A stretch of DNA of 64,000 nt from Syntrophomonas palmitatica JCM 14374. Lineage in GTDB: Bacteria > Bacillota > Syntrophomonadia > Syntrophomonadales > Syntrophomonadaceae. A program made the translations under genes and the position numbers. Shown piece after piece: positions 28,736 through 40,894 of this stretch (positions within the stretch are counted from its first letter, which is position 1; each line of letters begins with the position of its first letter). The stretch lies in assembly GCF_001311885.1 (NCBI RefSeq), contig NZ_BBCE01000003.1, positions 124,001 to 188,000 on the forward strand, read 5' to 3'. The notes beneath the pieces were generated by a model. It saw only the letters and a program-made list of their open reading frames with translations, was not told the origin of the DNA and searched no databases.

Positions 28736-31700
28736 GTGGATTTGTTGGAATTACAGGATTTTTTAGAAAAACTTAAAAAGATTAATACTATATCAGGGTC
28801 AAAACCACATAAGTTTATATTATTGCTTGCAGTAATACAAATGATAGAGACAGGACAAATACATAATAATCAAATTTATTATGATGAAAATTTAAAAGCG
28901 GTATTTACAGATTATTTTAAAAAGCTTGCCCGGGATAATGATAGAAATAGACCATACAATCCATTTTTTCATTTGAGGACTTCTGGGTTTTGGTTTCTTT
29001 GTCCTAAACCAGATAAACAAGAACATCTTAAAACTATGGTTTCTATTGGTGGACCTCAAGAACTCCTGGATAATGTTGAATATGCATTTCTTGAAGATTC
29101 AGTCTACCAAATGCTATTAAATCCCGATCTATCAGGAATTATTAAAGATACTCTTTATAAACTTTGTTTAGGAGAAATATATTGGAATGATGAAATACAA
29201 GAAAATATAGAATCGTATAAAGCACAAACATTAAACAAGTCTCTTTTTCAACATGAAGAAAATGCAATTCAGATTATAAGGAATAGCTCAAAAGCTTATG
29301 GACAGCTATTAAATAACATTTATCTTTATGAGGAACAAACAAATAGTTATTTTGAATATGACATTATTCTAATAGGGCATTCAAGGTTATATGTTATAGA
29401 ACTCAAGCATTGGTCGGGGAGAATACAGGTAGCCCCACATAATTGGTTAATACGTGATGCCCATTTTAGAGCTGATCCCCATAAGAATAATGGATTTAAA
29501 TGCAAGATACTCAAGGGTATTTATCAGCATCACTTCAGAACCTACCCCAACATTTGGGTTGAATCAATAGTGGTTTTGACCAATCCAGAGGTAGAGGTGG
29601 AGGGGGCTGATTCTCCGGCGAGCGCTGTCAAAGAAGCCAAGCATAACCTTACCTTCTCATCGATTGGGGATCTTCTAACCTATGTGAAAAAACGAGCTGC
29701 AGCAGATAAACCTCTGCTTAATAATGAACAGATTCAGCATATCGCAGATTATTTACAGGGCCTCAATCAACCCAGGCCAAGTAATAAATATGCCATACCA
29801 GGTTATGAAACAGTACAATACCTATTACAACGCCCGGAAGGCATTGAACTTTTAGCCAGGCCTATTGGACCAGTAGCTAGAGGCTTGAACCGCTTCAGGG
29901 TCTTTCGCATTCCTGATTACTTAACCGGCCAAGAGCGGGAGAGATATAAACGGAGAGCCTTTAATACGATTAACGCAGTATCCCAATTAAACGAGCATCC
30001 CAACATACTTAAGGTATGGCTGGTGCCGAACAATTACGGGGATATTATTGAAGGTTCGGATTGGTCGGAAACTGGTACATTACGAGATTATATCCACACT
30101 CATAAAGGGACGTTGGATATCAATGAGATCAATGCCATATGCTACGGAATAACGCAAGGCCTAAACGCCGCCCACCAGAATAATATCATTCACCGAGCGG
30201 TCTGCCCCGAAAACATCCTGCTGTTAAATGGTGTTCCCAAGCTGATGAATTTTGATTTGGCTTATCAAATGGAAGATAATCATCTTACTGTTATCACGGA
30301 TATTGAAGCCTTGACCGATGACGGTTATATGGCTCCGGAGGTACTGCAGGGACATGATATCGATGAATCCACTGATTTTTTTGCGCTGGGGGTAATAGCT
30401 TATGAACTGATAACTGGCTCCCGGCCATTTCAGAAGGTCAGGCAGTTTGTAACCACAGGTGGCAGGCTAGGCGAATCGGAATTATTGAGATTGAGAGAAA
30501 AAGGTACTCCATCAGAGACCATCGAGCTTATTGAAGCGCTAATTCAAGCTGACCGCCGCCATCGGATTAGCGATGTGAACAGGATTTTGACAGCATTTTC
30601 GGCAGATCAAATCAGTATTGACCAGCCAGTTGCAATGATACAAAATGCTCGACTGAAAGTTGGCGAAACTTATGATATGTATGAAATTATAGAATTCATC
30701 GGCGAGGGCAGAGAAGCACAGATTTACAAAGCCCGCAATGGACGATCAGAAATAGTCGCACTGAAATTATTCAACCGAGAAATTGAACGTGAACGTATTT
30801 TTCGTGAAGGGGATTATACCGCAGCAGTTAAATCGGCTTATGTGGTCGGCTGCAACAACAACATTGGGCATTGGAAAGAGGATAGATATTTTCTGGTAAT
30901 GGATTACATTGAAGGGGAATCCATGCGAGAATTAATAAACAGACAAATAAGTCCCCAGGTAGAAGAATTCCGTAATGTTGCCCTGTGTTTGCTGCAGGGT
31001 GTACAGGCCTTCCACAATCATGTCGGCGAAAATGGCGAGATAAAAACCATCCTGCATTGCGATATCAAACCAGATAACATTATTATCACTAAAGACGGCA
31101 AAGCCGTTTTGATTGACTGCGGAATAGCCGGACCGCCGCGAGTAGATATTTTTCAAGGTACACTGGCCTATATTCCCCCTGATAATTTGAGTGGGGCCGA
31201 TATGCAGTTTTCCGCAGATGGGGATTTATTTGCACTGGGCATAAGCCTCTGGGAATGGTTTTGCGGAAAGCGTCCCTACGAGCAACCGGCGCCAGGAGAA
31301 CAGCCTTTCTTCAGCCCGGACTGCCTGGCGAGAATGCCGGAAAACTTGAGAGATTGCCTTTTGAAAGCAATTTCTACTGAGCGAGAGCATCGTTATCTTA
31401 AGGTCGAAGATATGATAGCAGACTTTACAGGGATAAAGGAGGAAGAAAAGCCGAAGAGCGTATGGGCACTTCCCCCCAACGAAGTAGCTCCCTTTGCAGA
31501 TAAGGGGGTTATCAGCACTGGCGACATGAATCCTTTTGTACATTATCTCAATTCTTTATCTAATGCTTCGGCCGGTAATGAAAATGCCATGCAGAAGCCC
31601 AAATCAGTAACATATTCTTTGCGAACATTCGGGTAGAACACCCGGCTTTACACTTTATTTACCGGCAATTATTTGAAAAAAAGAAACATGTGATTCTCAC

Positions 31701-33216
31701 AGGTAATGCGGGTGATGGCAAAACCACGATTGCAGCTGAGGTATACCGAAACCATTTTGGTCAATATAGACCGTTAATGCCCCGAGAAGAACATGCTGGA
31801 CTAGTAATAATTAAGGACCTGAGTGAAGTGCCGGAGGAAGAGAGAAAAGATATCTTCCGCGAGGCGGTCCAGCATCCGGAAAAATCCTATCTAATAGTAT
31901 CCAATACCGGCACCTTGCTGGAGAATTTAAGTAAGGCTCAGCTAGAGGGGAGCAACATAGATAAAAGCCAGCTGCTTACCGCCCTGGAGGCAGATCATCC
32001 GCTACTGGTAGGAGATGACAAGTTCCTCATCGTGAATGTTGGCCGGATCAATTGCATAACCGCTGCGCTGTCGGTTTTTAAAAGAATGTTGGAAGCTGAT
32101 AACTGGCAATCATGCAGGACATGCTCCCGTTCTCAGGATTGTCCGATACGGGTTAATGTAGGCCTAATACAGGAGAACAGGGAATTGATTGTAGAACGTA
32201 TCGGTTTGGTATACCGGCGGCTGTATGAGTACGGAAACCGCCTGACCATGCGGCAGATGACTGGTCATTTGGCTTACATAATTACGGCTGGATTGTATTG
32301 TGAAGATGTTATGGGGATGTCCAAACTCGCCTTAGAACAGCAATATTCCCATTATCTGTTTTTTAATCGCTTTTTCGGCGATGATGGCAAGGTTGAAATA
32401 CCAGAAGCCATGCAGTTACAACCTGTACGCAAGATTCGCCAGGCGGAACTGGGGATATACCTGGATCCCTTCATAGAAAGAACCATTTGGAAGATACAAC
32501 CCGAGGAACTGCGACTTTTGACGGGGGCGACCGAGTTAGTTCGCCATATTCGCGAGAATACCGAGAACAGCCGGAATGAAGAGAGAATACAAATAAGACG
32601 CCTGCTCTATTTCTTGCTATCATCCGAGGAAAACGGCGCTCAGACATACCTGGCATGTTTTCTCCGCTCTCCCATGCTGTTAACCTATCTGCGGCATGTA
32701 GAGGAAAACCAGCCTTTTACCAGGTTGCAGGAAGAAAGGCATCTGCAACTTCTTATACAGGTATTACAAGAGTGTTTTGCCGGAGTAAGGCTGCCAGAGG
32801 ATGAATACCGTCCGCGAGATTTATATATTACATTAAGACCGCCTGGTTACAGCACTACCCAGATGATCCTGGGCAAGATCCATGTTGAAGATTTTTCGCT
32901 GAGCAGGAAAAACATCTATGATACCGGGGAAATAACCCACCGAGTACTTACCCTGTGTTACAAAAACGGTCAGGCCGAATTGGAACTGGATCTTCCATTC
33001 CTGGATTATGTGGCTCGAAGATATCAGGGTGAAGTTGCCGAGGAATTGTCGGTATTCTACATAGACCGTTTGCAGAGATTTAAGGTAATGCTTTTAGAGA
33101 ATTTTAGGAACACATCCCGAGAAGGACAGTTCGAGCTTTTAAGCATGGCTGGAAGCCGAAGCTTTGAGAATATTAGCATCAAGATAGATGGTGAGCGCCT
33201 GGAGGTGATAATGTGA
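28736..33216 (+). CDS. Fusion: sulfur-binding-like domain, NERD, pseudokinase, Ser/Thr kinase and DptF-like ATPase (one frame break)
   Basis: About 1493 residues. Residues 1-150 (PHKFILLLAVIQMI ... NPFFHLRTSGFWFLCP) resemble the DNA-sulfur-binding domain of ScoMcrA-type enzymes. Residues about 185-325 are a NERD domain (FEYDIILIGHSRLYVIELKHW). Kinase fold 1 (about 365-620) has HRAVCPEN and MNFDLA where HRD and DFG are expected, so it is a pseudokinase. Kinase fold 2 (about 650-900) keeps GEGREAQIYKA, VALKLF, HCDIKPDNI and LIDCG. The frame breaks near 31591; restoring one G (ATGGCAG) leads without a gap into NIRVEHPALHFIYRQLFEK and the P-loop VILTGNAGDGKTTIA, then CRTCSRSQDCPI. NERD plus kinase recalls PglW; the ATPase recalls DptF. 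The start is GTG 28736 or a nearby TTG (28742, 28745). Confidence 0.72.
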
Positions 33217-34807
33217 CATTGCCCAACCCATTTCCTGATATTGATACTTCCGATGATTTTAATCCTGCTATCCGGTTATTCGGCAACCGTTTAATCTCTG
33301 AACAGACAATTCTCGAATACACTTCAGAGTTTTGGCAGTTGTGTTTAGCCAAAAAGATATTGCGGGAGAAAAGACAGACGGACCGCTGCCCCCGATAGAT
33401 AAATTGATGCTTTGGCCGTCTAAGCAGAAGTTAAGGTATAAGCCCCCCATCAAGTTGGGCCTCAAATTATTTTCTTTTTTCGGAATATCCCGAGTTGATG
33501 GCAAACATGAAGTACATGAGCAGCACTATCGACATCTAATTAGCAAATTGAACAATGCTATAATCTTCAATCGCGGGAAAAGCGACCAGGTTTTAGCCTA
33601 TTTAGATGATTTTCTGCGGGGTTTTCAAGGAGCCGGGTTTAATAGAGCCTGGTGTGCACAGACTTTTTATCCGATTTCACCCAGCTTGCTGACACAGGAA
33701 ACTATTTGGAACGAGACAATTGCATTTAAAGATCATCCTAATACCTGGGAAGAGATGTTGGATAGGTTTAAAAAATATTTTAGTGTTTCTAAACATCGTT
33801 TCATGGCCCGGGGGGGAGAGGTTCTATATCTCCAATTATGTAATATTTTCCGCATGGACAAGGCAACTCAACAGGAATGGGCGGATAAATTTGAGCTTAA
33901 GGGTGACGAGAGAGATCTGGAAGAGTTGTATAAGCAGATTACAAGAGCTTTCCAATCATTTAAAAATAGCTATATCTCGCCCTTGGATCATTTGGTCGAT
34001 TTCCTGGAAACATTGGATAGGCGAACTCATGAGAAAACCAATAATGAAAACTATTGGTTGGAGGCGGGATGGTGTCCGGAGGAATCCTGGCCGGAAGGTT
34101 ATCTCTGTGCAATAGAATTGAAGCGTTTATTTAGTGCGACTCTCGATCCCATAGAGCGGTTGGATCTGCTTATTACCGGCTGCGCTATGCAGGTCTTGCG
34201 GACGATATGTGCCCAGAGTATTCGCTATGGTGGCAGCGTCAGAATCAGTGAGACGCCTCTTGGCTATGAGTGGATACTGTGTACGCCTGGATCACCGATG
34301 CAACAGCGGCAAACCGCACAACGCAGTTTGGAGTATATTCAGGGGGTTATACAAAAGGCGCTCTGGCAAGACGACCTGCAGGCTAATGCCGAGAATAATC
34401 CCCGAAAAACCAAGCAAGCTCTCTACAAGGAGGCTGATACTAAATACGGGTTCAAGCTCCTGTTATCACTGGGTAAGAAACTGGGCATAATAGTTCCCTA
34501 CACCGGCCCTGGGGCCCATTTTGTCATGACCGATAAGTTGATGCGTTATCTGGTTATAGCTCTTTTGCAGCCTGGCGAGAGGGTAACCTATCAGGATTTT
34601 TTACACCGCATGTACCTGCACTATGGACTGGCCATAGAAGGGGTTGAACTGGCCAATGCTATGCGGTGGAGTGAACTGCCGCCCAATAACGCTATGCAGG
34701 AAATTAAGGGATCGGGGTTTACAGGAATGCTGCGGGCAGGCGGATTTCTAACCGAATTATCCGATGCCTGGTCAGTGGTCAGAAATCCCTTTGGCGACAG
34801 TCAATGA
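33213..34807 (+). CDS. DptG-like protein of the restriction module (one frame break)
   Basis: Corrected length 531 residues. GTG 33213 overlaps the stop of the fusion gene by four bases, with GGAGGTG upstream. No nuclease or ATPase motif is visible. It is mostly helical (KYFSVSKHRFMARGGEVLYLQLCNI; WADKFELKGDERDLEELYKQITRAFQSFKNSY) with a winged-helix-like C-terminus (LMRYLVIALLQPGERVTYQDFLHRMYLHYGLAIEG). The break near 33332 (restore T) rejoins SEFLAVVFSQKDIAGEK. Assignment as DptG rests on its place between a DptF-like ATPase and a DptH-like HerA ATPase and on similar size. An alternative is an unrelated scaffold protein. Confidence 0.55.
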
Positions 34808-34829
34808 TAATGGCAGGGAGATAGAGATT

Positions 34830-37800
34830 ATGCAGTATTTGGCACAGACTATAGCAAAATATATCTTCAACGAGTGTAATAAACCGGGTACTTACAGGTT
34901 TATCCTACCCTCATATCCGTCTTGTGTACTGGTGGATGTTGGCAATACTCTGGAAAAGTCTTTTGGCAGTGTGATTGACCAGCGGATTAAATTTATATAC
35001 GGTATTGCTTATCGCTTAGGGGAACGCTGGCAGGTTGGAGCAGATCCAAACGAGCAATCCGATTTCAGGTTTATTTGTCAAAAAGGCTGGTATAACCAGG
35101 ACAACAACTTAACCGTCTTACGCAACGAAATCAAGTCCCCCGAAGTCGATACTCTGGTAGCGGTATTAGCCGGCTATGAAGATATTGATGACCAGGGAGG
35201 TCTGGGCGATTTTTTCCATATGGACCAGGCTTCCTTATGGGAGATATGCCTGAAAAAGTCGTTTGAATCGTGGCTAGGTGAATCTCTAAAGGACTGGATC
35301 AACCTGGAAGATCATGCTGCTTACATAAAGGCCATGGATGATTTGTTTTGTTCGTTATACAATACGGGTTTGGCTGATTTATTATCAATAAGCCGGTATC
35401 TGCAAAACCATAGTTTTTCCGGTGTTAGCAGCGGCAGCGAAGCCTATGGCATAATTCTGGAAGACTTGAAGCCCTTTATGTTACCTAAAATGATCGGTTT
35501 AAAAAGTACCCGCAAGGCCTTTTCAGTGTATCAATCAGCGGCTCTGCGATTCTTTAATTACAATTCCTTTTTGAATGTTAGTGAACGAGAAAAAGTTATA
35601 GAACGCCTGAACCACTACCAAAAAGATACTCAACATCCGGAACCTTACAGAGAGGAACTAGGTGAATTTGACAGCGTTAACGAATTCATGGATGCCTTGC
35701 AAGATTATATCAAAAACCGCTCGGAAGTCTCACGGCAAAAGCTATATTCGGTTGATTTTATTTACCTTTATGAAAAGGTTTTAGGTTACAAACCTAAGAA
35801 ATATCCGCCTCCTGCGAAGTCTAAAGTTCGCAAAATCAAAGGAGTAGCTCCCGAGGTGTTTTTGCATGCTCTCTGGCTAGCTCTGGGTGATTTGCGTAAA
35901 GAGACCAAACAAACCGGAATAATTCTGCTTGAAAGTATTACGAAGATTACTATTCGCAGCATCTTGTTCAAGCACGATTTTGATGCCGGCAAAGATGACG
36001 ATGAACATGAAATAGCTCGGGAATTCCTTATCCAAGCGTTAGGAGGTATAGACGAATACCTCGGTAATAATGTTCGGATCCCGCGGCAGGATTGCGAAGA
36101 AGATAAGAACTGGTTGCCGGTGAACTTTGAATGGCGCCTATCGCCAACAACTAATAATGATTTGAAATGCCAGCAAATTCGAACCGGGGAACCCAATCTC
36201 AAGTTTGATATAACAATCAGCTATATGGAGTCTGAGTCATTTAAGCGAGAATTTATATGGTTGTTACCGGAGCATCATCAGACGCGTTTGCTGGTCGACA
36301 TATTTAACTTGGCGCGGGAGAAATATTTGAGGTGCGGCAATTCGTTGCCGGTCTTTGCCGTTCCCTATTTATCGGAAGTGTTCATGGCGCGGGATGAGGA
36401 AGAATGTACCCGATTGCTGCAAAGCGCGTTTCAAAAACAATGTAATATCATTGATCTGTTGAATATTGAAGGGCTTGGCAGCACTGACATCTTGAAAAAT
36501 GGTCTGCTTAGAATATCACATAATTATCAGGAATTTATAGGCGAAATATGTAGCAGGGCTTCTTTACTGCTTTATACAATAGCGGTATTGCATTAACCCG
36601 GGAGGTCAATGAGACATATAAAACTTATATTAACCATAGTACTCAAAGCGTAGCCGGGCCATTACTCTGGAAAGCTTCATGGTAGTAGGCAACGAAAAAC
36701 TAGCTTCTCAACAGTGGGCCTGGGAGCCGTATATGGATGCCGCGATTGTAACACCGTTACATCCAGTGCTATTAGAAATGATGATGCACCAATATAGCTT
36801 CCTTTGCGACAGCTTCTGCTTTTACGCGGAAGAGGCCTTACAGGCTTCGAATGAGAAGCCGTTTGCTGAGAGGTATTGGTATCGAGTAGTTGATTTGTCA
36901 ACCATGCAGTGGCCAGTATTGGGAACCATAACTGACTACAACCAGACTATGAACACCAATGTGAAGAGTTTCGGCTATATTCACTTAGTTGGTGTCGCTG
37001 ACCAGGTTAGCTCCTTTCTTAATTCACGATTACTATTCGAATATGAAGATGACGAGGAAGATGTAGCTGATGAGGAACTCTTCCGTGAGACACAGGCTTC
37101 TGCCTGATCAAACAGATACTTGATGATTATCAGTCGCTGCATCCTTTCGCCCACGATGGCTTGACCATCGGGGCTTATTGTGGTCTGGAGATTCAACCGA
37201 TCATTGCAGGCCTTGATAGCCATCTGGCTGGTCTATTGAAAAATAGGGAAGAACCGTTTGCCCTGCGGATTAATATTTTTTCTGACAGTAAAGACGACAG
37301 CGCAGTTATGCGGTGGGTTAATGCCTGGAAGGATCGCTGGCAGCAGGCCGAGCTGTCTACCAGTATGAAGCATTATGCTAATTGTCGCATATCGATTGCT
37401 TACCGTGTTGTTTCAAGGGAAAATGATGCGGAACAGTTTAAACGGCTTCTGAAACAGACGGAAATGGATATCATGTTTTTTTCTGACTTTGTCGACCTGA
37501 AGGGGAGCAGATTTGAACCGGTCATTGGTGAATTATACATCGGAAATGACTATCGCCGCTTCCCGGTACTAGAAAAGGCCTGTTGTAAGAAAAGCGGCGG
37601 AGGACAGGATTATAAGCGGGAAAGGATTCTAAGCAATCAACGATTCCAGTTGGGATCCGCTTACGCCGAAGTGATGGCGAGGCTTAATAATAGACACGCC
37701 AACTCGCAGGAACGACATGTTGTGATAAGTTATAGTGATTTTCATCCCTGGGTGAAAATCGTTAATGAAGCCCATGCTCATAGCAGCTGGGTAGTATGTA

Positions 37801-40049
37801 TCGATCCGTCTGTTGATGAACAATTATTGCTAATGGGAAACAACAAAGGACAAGTTAAGAGAGAGATTGTGGGTTTTGGTTCCGGTGTAGGGGCTCATGG
37901 TGAGAATAATTTTACGGTTTCAACTGAGCATTTTTCTATGTTGGATATCAGCAAAAAGATCAGTTCGTATACGGCAGCGCTGTTTGCACCCATTGAGAAG
38001 GAGAAAACGGATGCGATCGCTGAAAGCTTAGGTAGAGAAACCTTGCATATTGCTGGCCTATCAGTCGTTAAGGCTACAGGTCCCATCAAGTTTGTCCGGG
38101 AGTTTATCGCTAATGCTTTGGTACGAAAACTATTGCCTCGGGAATCAGGTGTCTTCTGTGATGAAATATTTTCTCTGGATGCTTTTATTCACTGGTTTGA
38201 CGATCCCTATAATAATCGGCGTCCTGATTTGTTAAGAATAAAATCATCCATAGTAAATGGTTATTTTAACATTGAGGCGCAGTTAGTTGAGTGTAAACTG
38301 GCGCAACAGTCAGAGGGATATCTCCAGGAGGCCAGGGAACAAATTGAAAATGGTTTAAAACAGTTAGTATGGAAATTCAAACCCCGGCTGGGAGAGGGAC
38401 CGATTGGCATTTATGATCCGCCTAATCAACGCTATTGGTGGATGCAATTGCACCGCTTAATCGCCAGTAAGGGTGAGACTAATATGGCCCAATATAACGA
38501 CACGTTGCTGGCTTTGGAAAGATTAAGTGAAGGATGTTTCAATATCAGTTGGCAGGCGGCAATAGCCGCGATTTGGACTGACTTGGATAGTGATGAATGT
38601 GCGTCAAGAGCGGATTGGGAATACAGCTATGAAGGGCAGTCTTTAGATGTTTGCGTTGTCCAGATTGGGAAAGAATTTTTACAAAAGGCCTGTCTGGAAA
38701 AACAGTCGGGAGAGATTTTTGTAAGCGAGAAACGAATTAAATTTGAATTTACACCACCAGCGGAAATACCTGGTAATGATGCGGATTGTGAAGGAATAGC
38801 CGTTAAAATCGCGTTGGTTGGTGAACCTGATCAGGATAATTTTTCACCTGTGATCAGCAGCGGAGATGATAAGGAAATGGTAGTTGAACCGGAGAACGAA
38901 AAACCGAAAATTCCCGAAAGGATAATGCTGGGTAGAGCGATCAATACGAATCGCGATATTTATTGGGAGTTTGGTCATAAGGATCTTCCTAACAGGCATC
39001 TATTAATTTTTGGAGCATCAGGTACCGGAAAAACTTATACCGTACAATCCATCATTTTTGAATTGGCCAAGTGTAAACAGAATAGCTTGATTGTAGATTA
39101 CACCAATGGGTTTATTACCAATCAATTAGAAATGATAGTAAAAGAGGCGCTAAAACCCAAACAGCACATTGTACGTAGGGAACCTCTGCCGATCAATCCT
39201 TTCCGACAGCAGTGTGATGTAATAGAAGATTTTGAATTACCAGAGGATCCGGCTACTACCGCTCAGAGGGTCAGCGGGGTATTTTCCGAGATATATCAAC
39301 TCGGAGATCAACAAAAATCAGCGCTATATACGGCAATTCGGGATGGGGTTAATGAATCGGGGGACAAGTTTAATATGGCTGCCTTAATGCAGCGTTTGGA
39401 TGTGATTAGTGATAGCGGTGGGCCAATCGCAGCATCGGCAGCTAGTGTAATGACCAAAATTCAACCATTTGTAGATACAAAACCATTCGGGATGGAAGAT
39501 CCGCAAAGCTGGGAACGTATATTTTCTGATGATAATTCCCGCTGTCATATAATTCAATTAGCGGGTTTTATGAAGGAGTTTGCCCGCCTCATTACAGAGT
39601 TTGCTTTGATTGATCTCTATAGATATTACCGGGCGCAAGGCGATAAGAATAGACCTAAGGTAGTAGTGCTAGATGAAATTCAGAATCTTGATCACCGTTT
39701 GGAGAGTCCGCTGGGACAGTTTCTAACTGAAGGCCGAAAATTTGGCATTTCACTGGTACTGGCAACCCAGACCCTTAGTAATTTAGGGAAAGACGAACGG
39801 GATAGACTATTCCAAGCTAGTCACAAGCTTTTCTTCAAACCGGCTGATACTGAAATTAGATCGTATGCCGGCATATTGGCTGATGCTACGGGAGAAAAAA
39901 GCGATGAATGGGTGACCAGGCTAGCTTCATTAAAGAGAGGGGAATGCTATTCACTCGGATTTGCCTTAAATGACAGAAGCGGAACCCTGGAACCTAACAA
40001 GTGGTTCAAAATCAAGATTAATGACATCGAGAACCGAGTCGAGAGTTAG
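34830..40049 (+). CDS. DptH-like HerA/FtsK-family ATPase (three frame breaks)
   Basis: Corrected length 1740 residues, close to that of DptH. The first 1350 residues are alpha/beta with no motif I recognise. The C-terminal motor has Walker A LIFGASGTGKTYTVQSI (about residue 1397), FRQQCDVIEDFELPEDP, Walker B KVVVLDEIQNL (about 1610), SLVLATQTLSNLG and SLKRGECYSLGF, the HerA/FtsK order. ATG 34830 has AGGGAGATAGAG upstream and begins 23 bases after the previous stop. Breaks near 36571, 36678 and 37099 each fit one missing base, and between them the frame stays coherent (for example YNSGIALTREVNETYKTY). In Dpt systems the F-G-H complex attacks DNA lacking phosphorothioate. Three breaks in one gene could also mean real decay. 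Confidence 0.62.
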
Positions 40050-40060
40050 GAAGTGAAAAG

Positions 40061-40879
40061 GTGTTGCCCATAAATTTTCATAAAACCTTTATTCCAGAAC
40101 GGCATTTTATCGCTGCTTTATTGGATTATACTGCCTTGGGGAAAGGTGGCACACTGCAAGAGATAGCTGCTGACACCGGAATTCCCATGGGAAAGACCAA
40201 TGGGAAAGTCCCAGCTATCCTAGATTATGCTCGTGGTATGGGTTTAATAGAAGTACATACCGGATCGGAAAAAGGAGTCAAGGTTCCGAAACTGACAAGT
40301 TTGGGCAGAGCGGTATATATGGAAGACAAATATCTGGGAGAAGCAGTAACTCAATGGATAGTGCATATGAACCTTTGCCGCTCCGATATAGGGGCGTTAG
40401 CCTGGAATGCTGTTTTCAATAATGGCAGAAGTATGCTGGGAGGGCATTTTGACAAGCAGCAATTAGAGGATTACTTAGTGGGAATCTGCGGACCGGGTAA
40501 TGACAGAACTGGACCCTTGCTTCGGGTGTATCTTGAAGATGCTGCACTGGAACGAACACGAGCCATTGAACTTAACGGGGATACTGTTGTTAGGAGCAAG
40601 GCCCCATTATTGGATTTCTATGCCGTACCCTATTCCGCCTTTGTTTTAGACTTAATGGAATCATATTTTCCAAAACAGAATCAAGTCACCCTTGCGGATT
40701 TGCAAAATGCGACCGGTTGGCTAGACATATGCTTCTGGAAAGAAGCCGATATCGAAACGGTATGCTTGTTGATGGAAAGAAAGGGTTATATTACCATAGA
40801 TCGTCAAAGGCAGCCATGGATAATAGAAAAGTTAAGCAGAGCGGAGGAGATATGGCCACATATTTGGGATGACCTATAA
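40061..40879 (+). CDS. Second, divergent DUF4007-like protein
   Basis: 272 residues. By eye it shares the DUF4007 plan of the first island gene: FHKTFIPERHFIAALLDY for HETFTPRYGWLKKGY, a helix-turn-helix-like segment (GTLQEIAADTGIPMGKTNGKVPAILDYARGMGLI), then LGRAVYMEDKYLGEAVTQWIVHMNL aligned with FGRCLLDREGWDPYLEDIASLWLLHWQL (common core G-R-x-D-YL-W-H). GTG 40061 is chosen with AGGAAGTGA upstream, 12 bases after the previous stop. It is again followed by a large P-loop ATPase, repeating the sspB-sspC pairing. It may be a paralogous nickase or target-recognition subunit of the restriction module. Confidence 0.6.
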   Translation: MLPINFHKTFIPERHFIAALLDYTALGKGGTLQEIAADTGIPMGKTNGKVPAILDYARGMGLIEVHTGSEKGVKVPKLTSLGRAVYMEDKYLGEAVTQWIVHMNLCRSDIGALAWNAVFNNGRSMLGGHFDKQQLEDYLVGICGPGNDRTGPLLRVYLEDAALERTRAIELNGDTVVRSKAPLLDFYAVPYSAFVLDLMESYFPKQNQVTLADLQNATGWLDICFWKEADIETVCLLMERKGYITIDRQRQPWIIEKLSRAEEIWPHIWDDL

Positions 40880-40894
40880 ATCGGGGGGAGAGGA

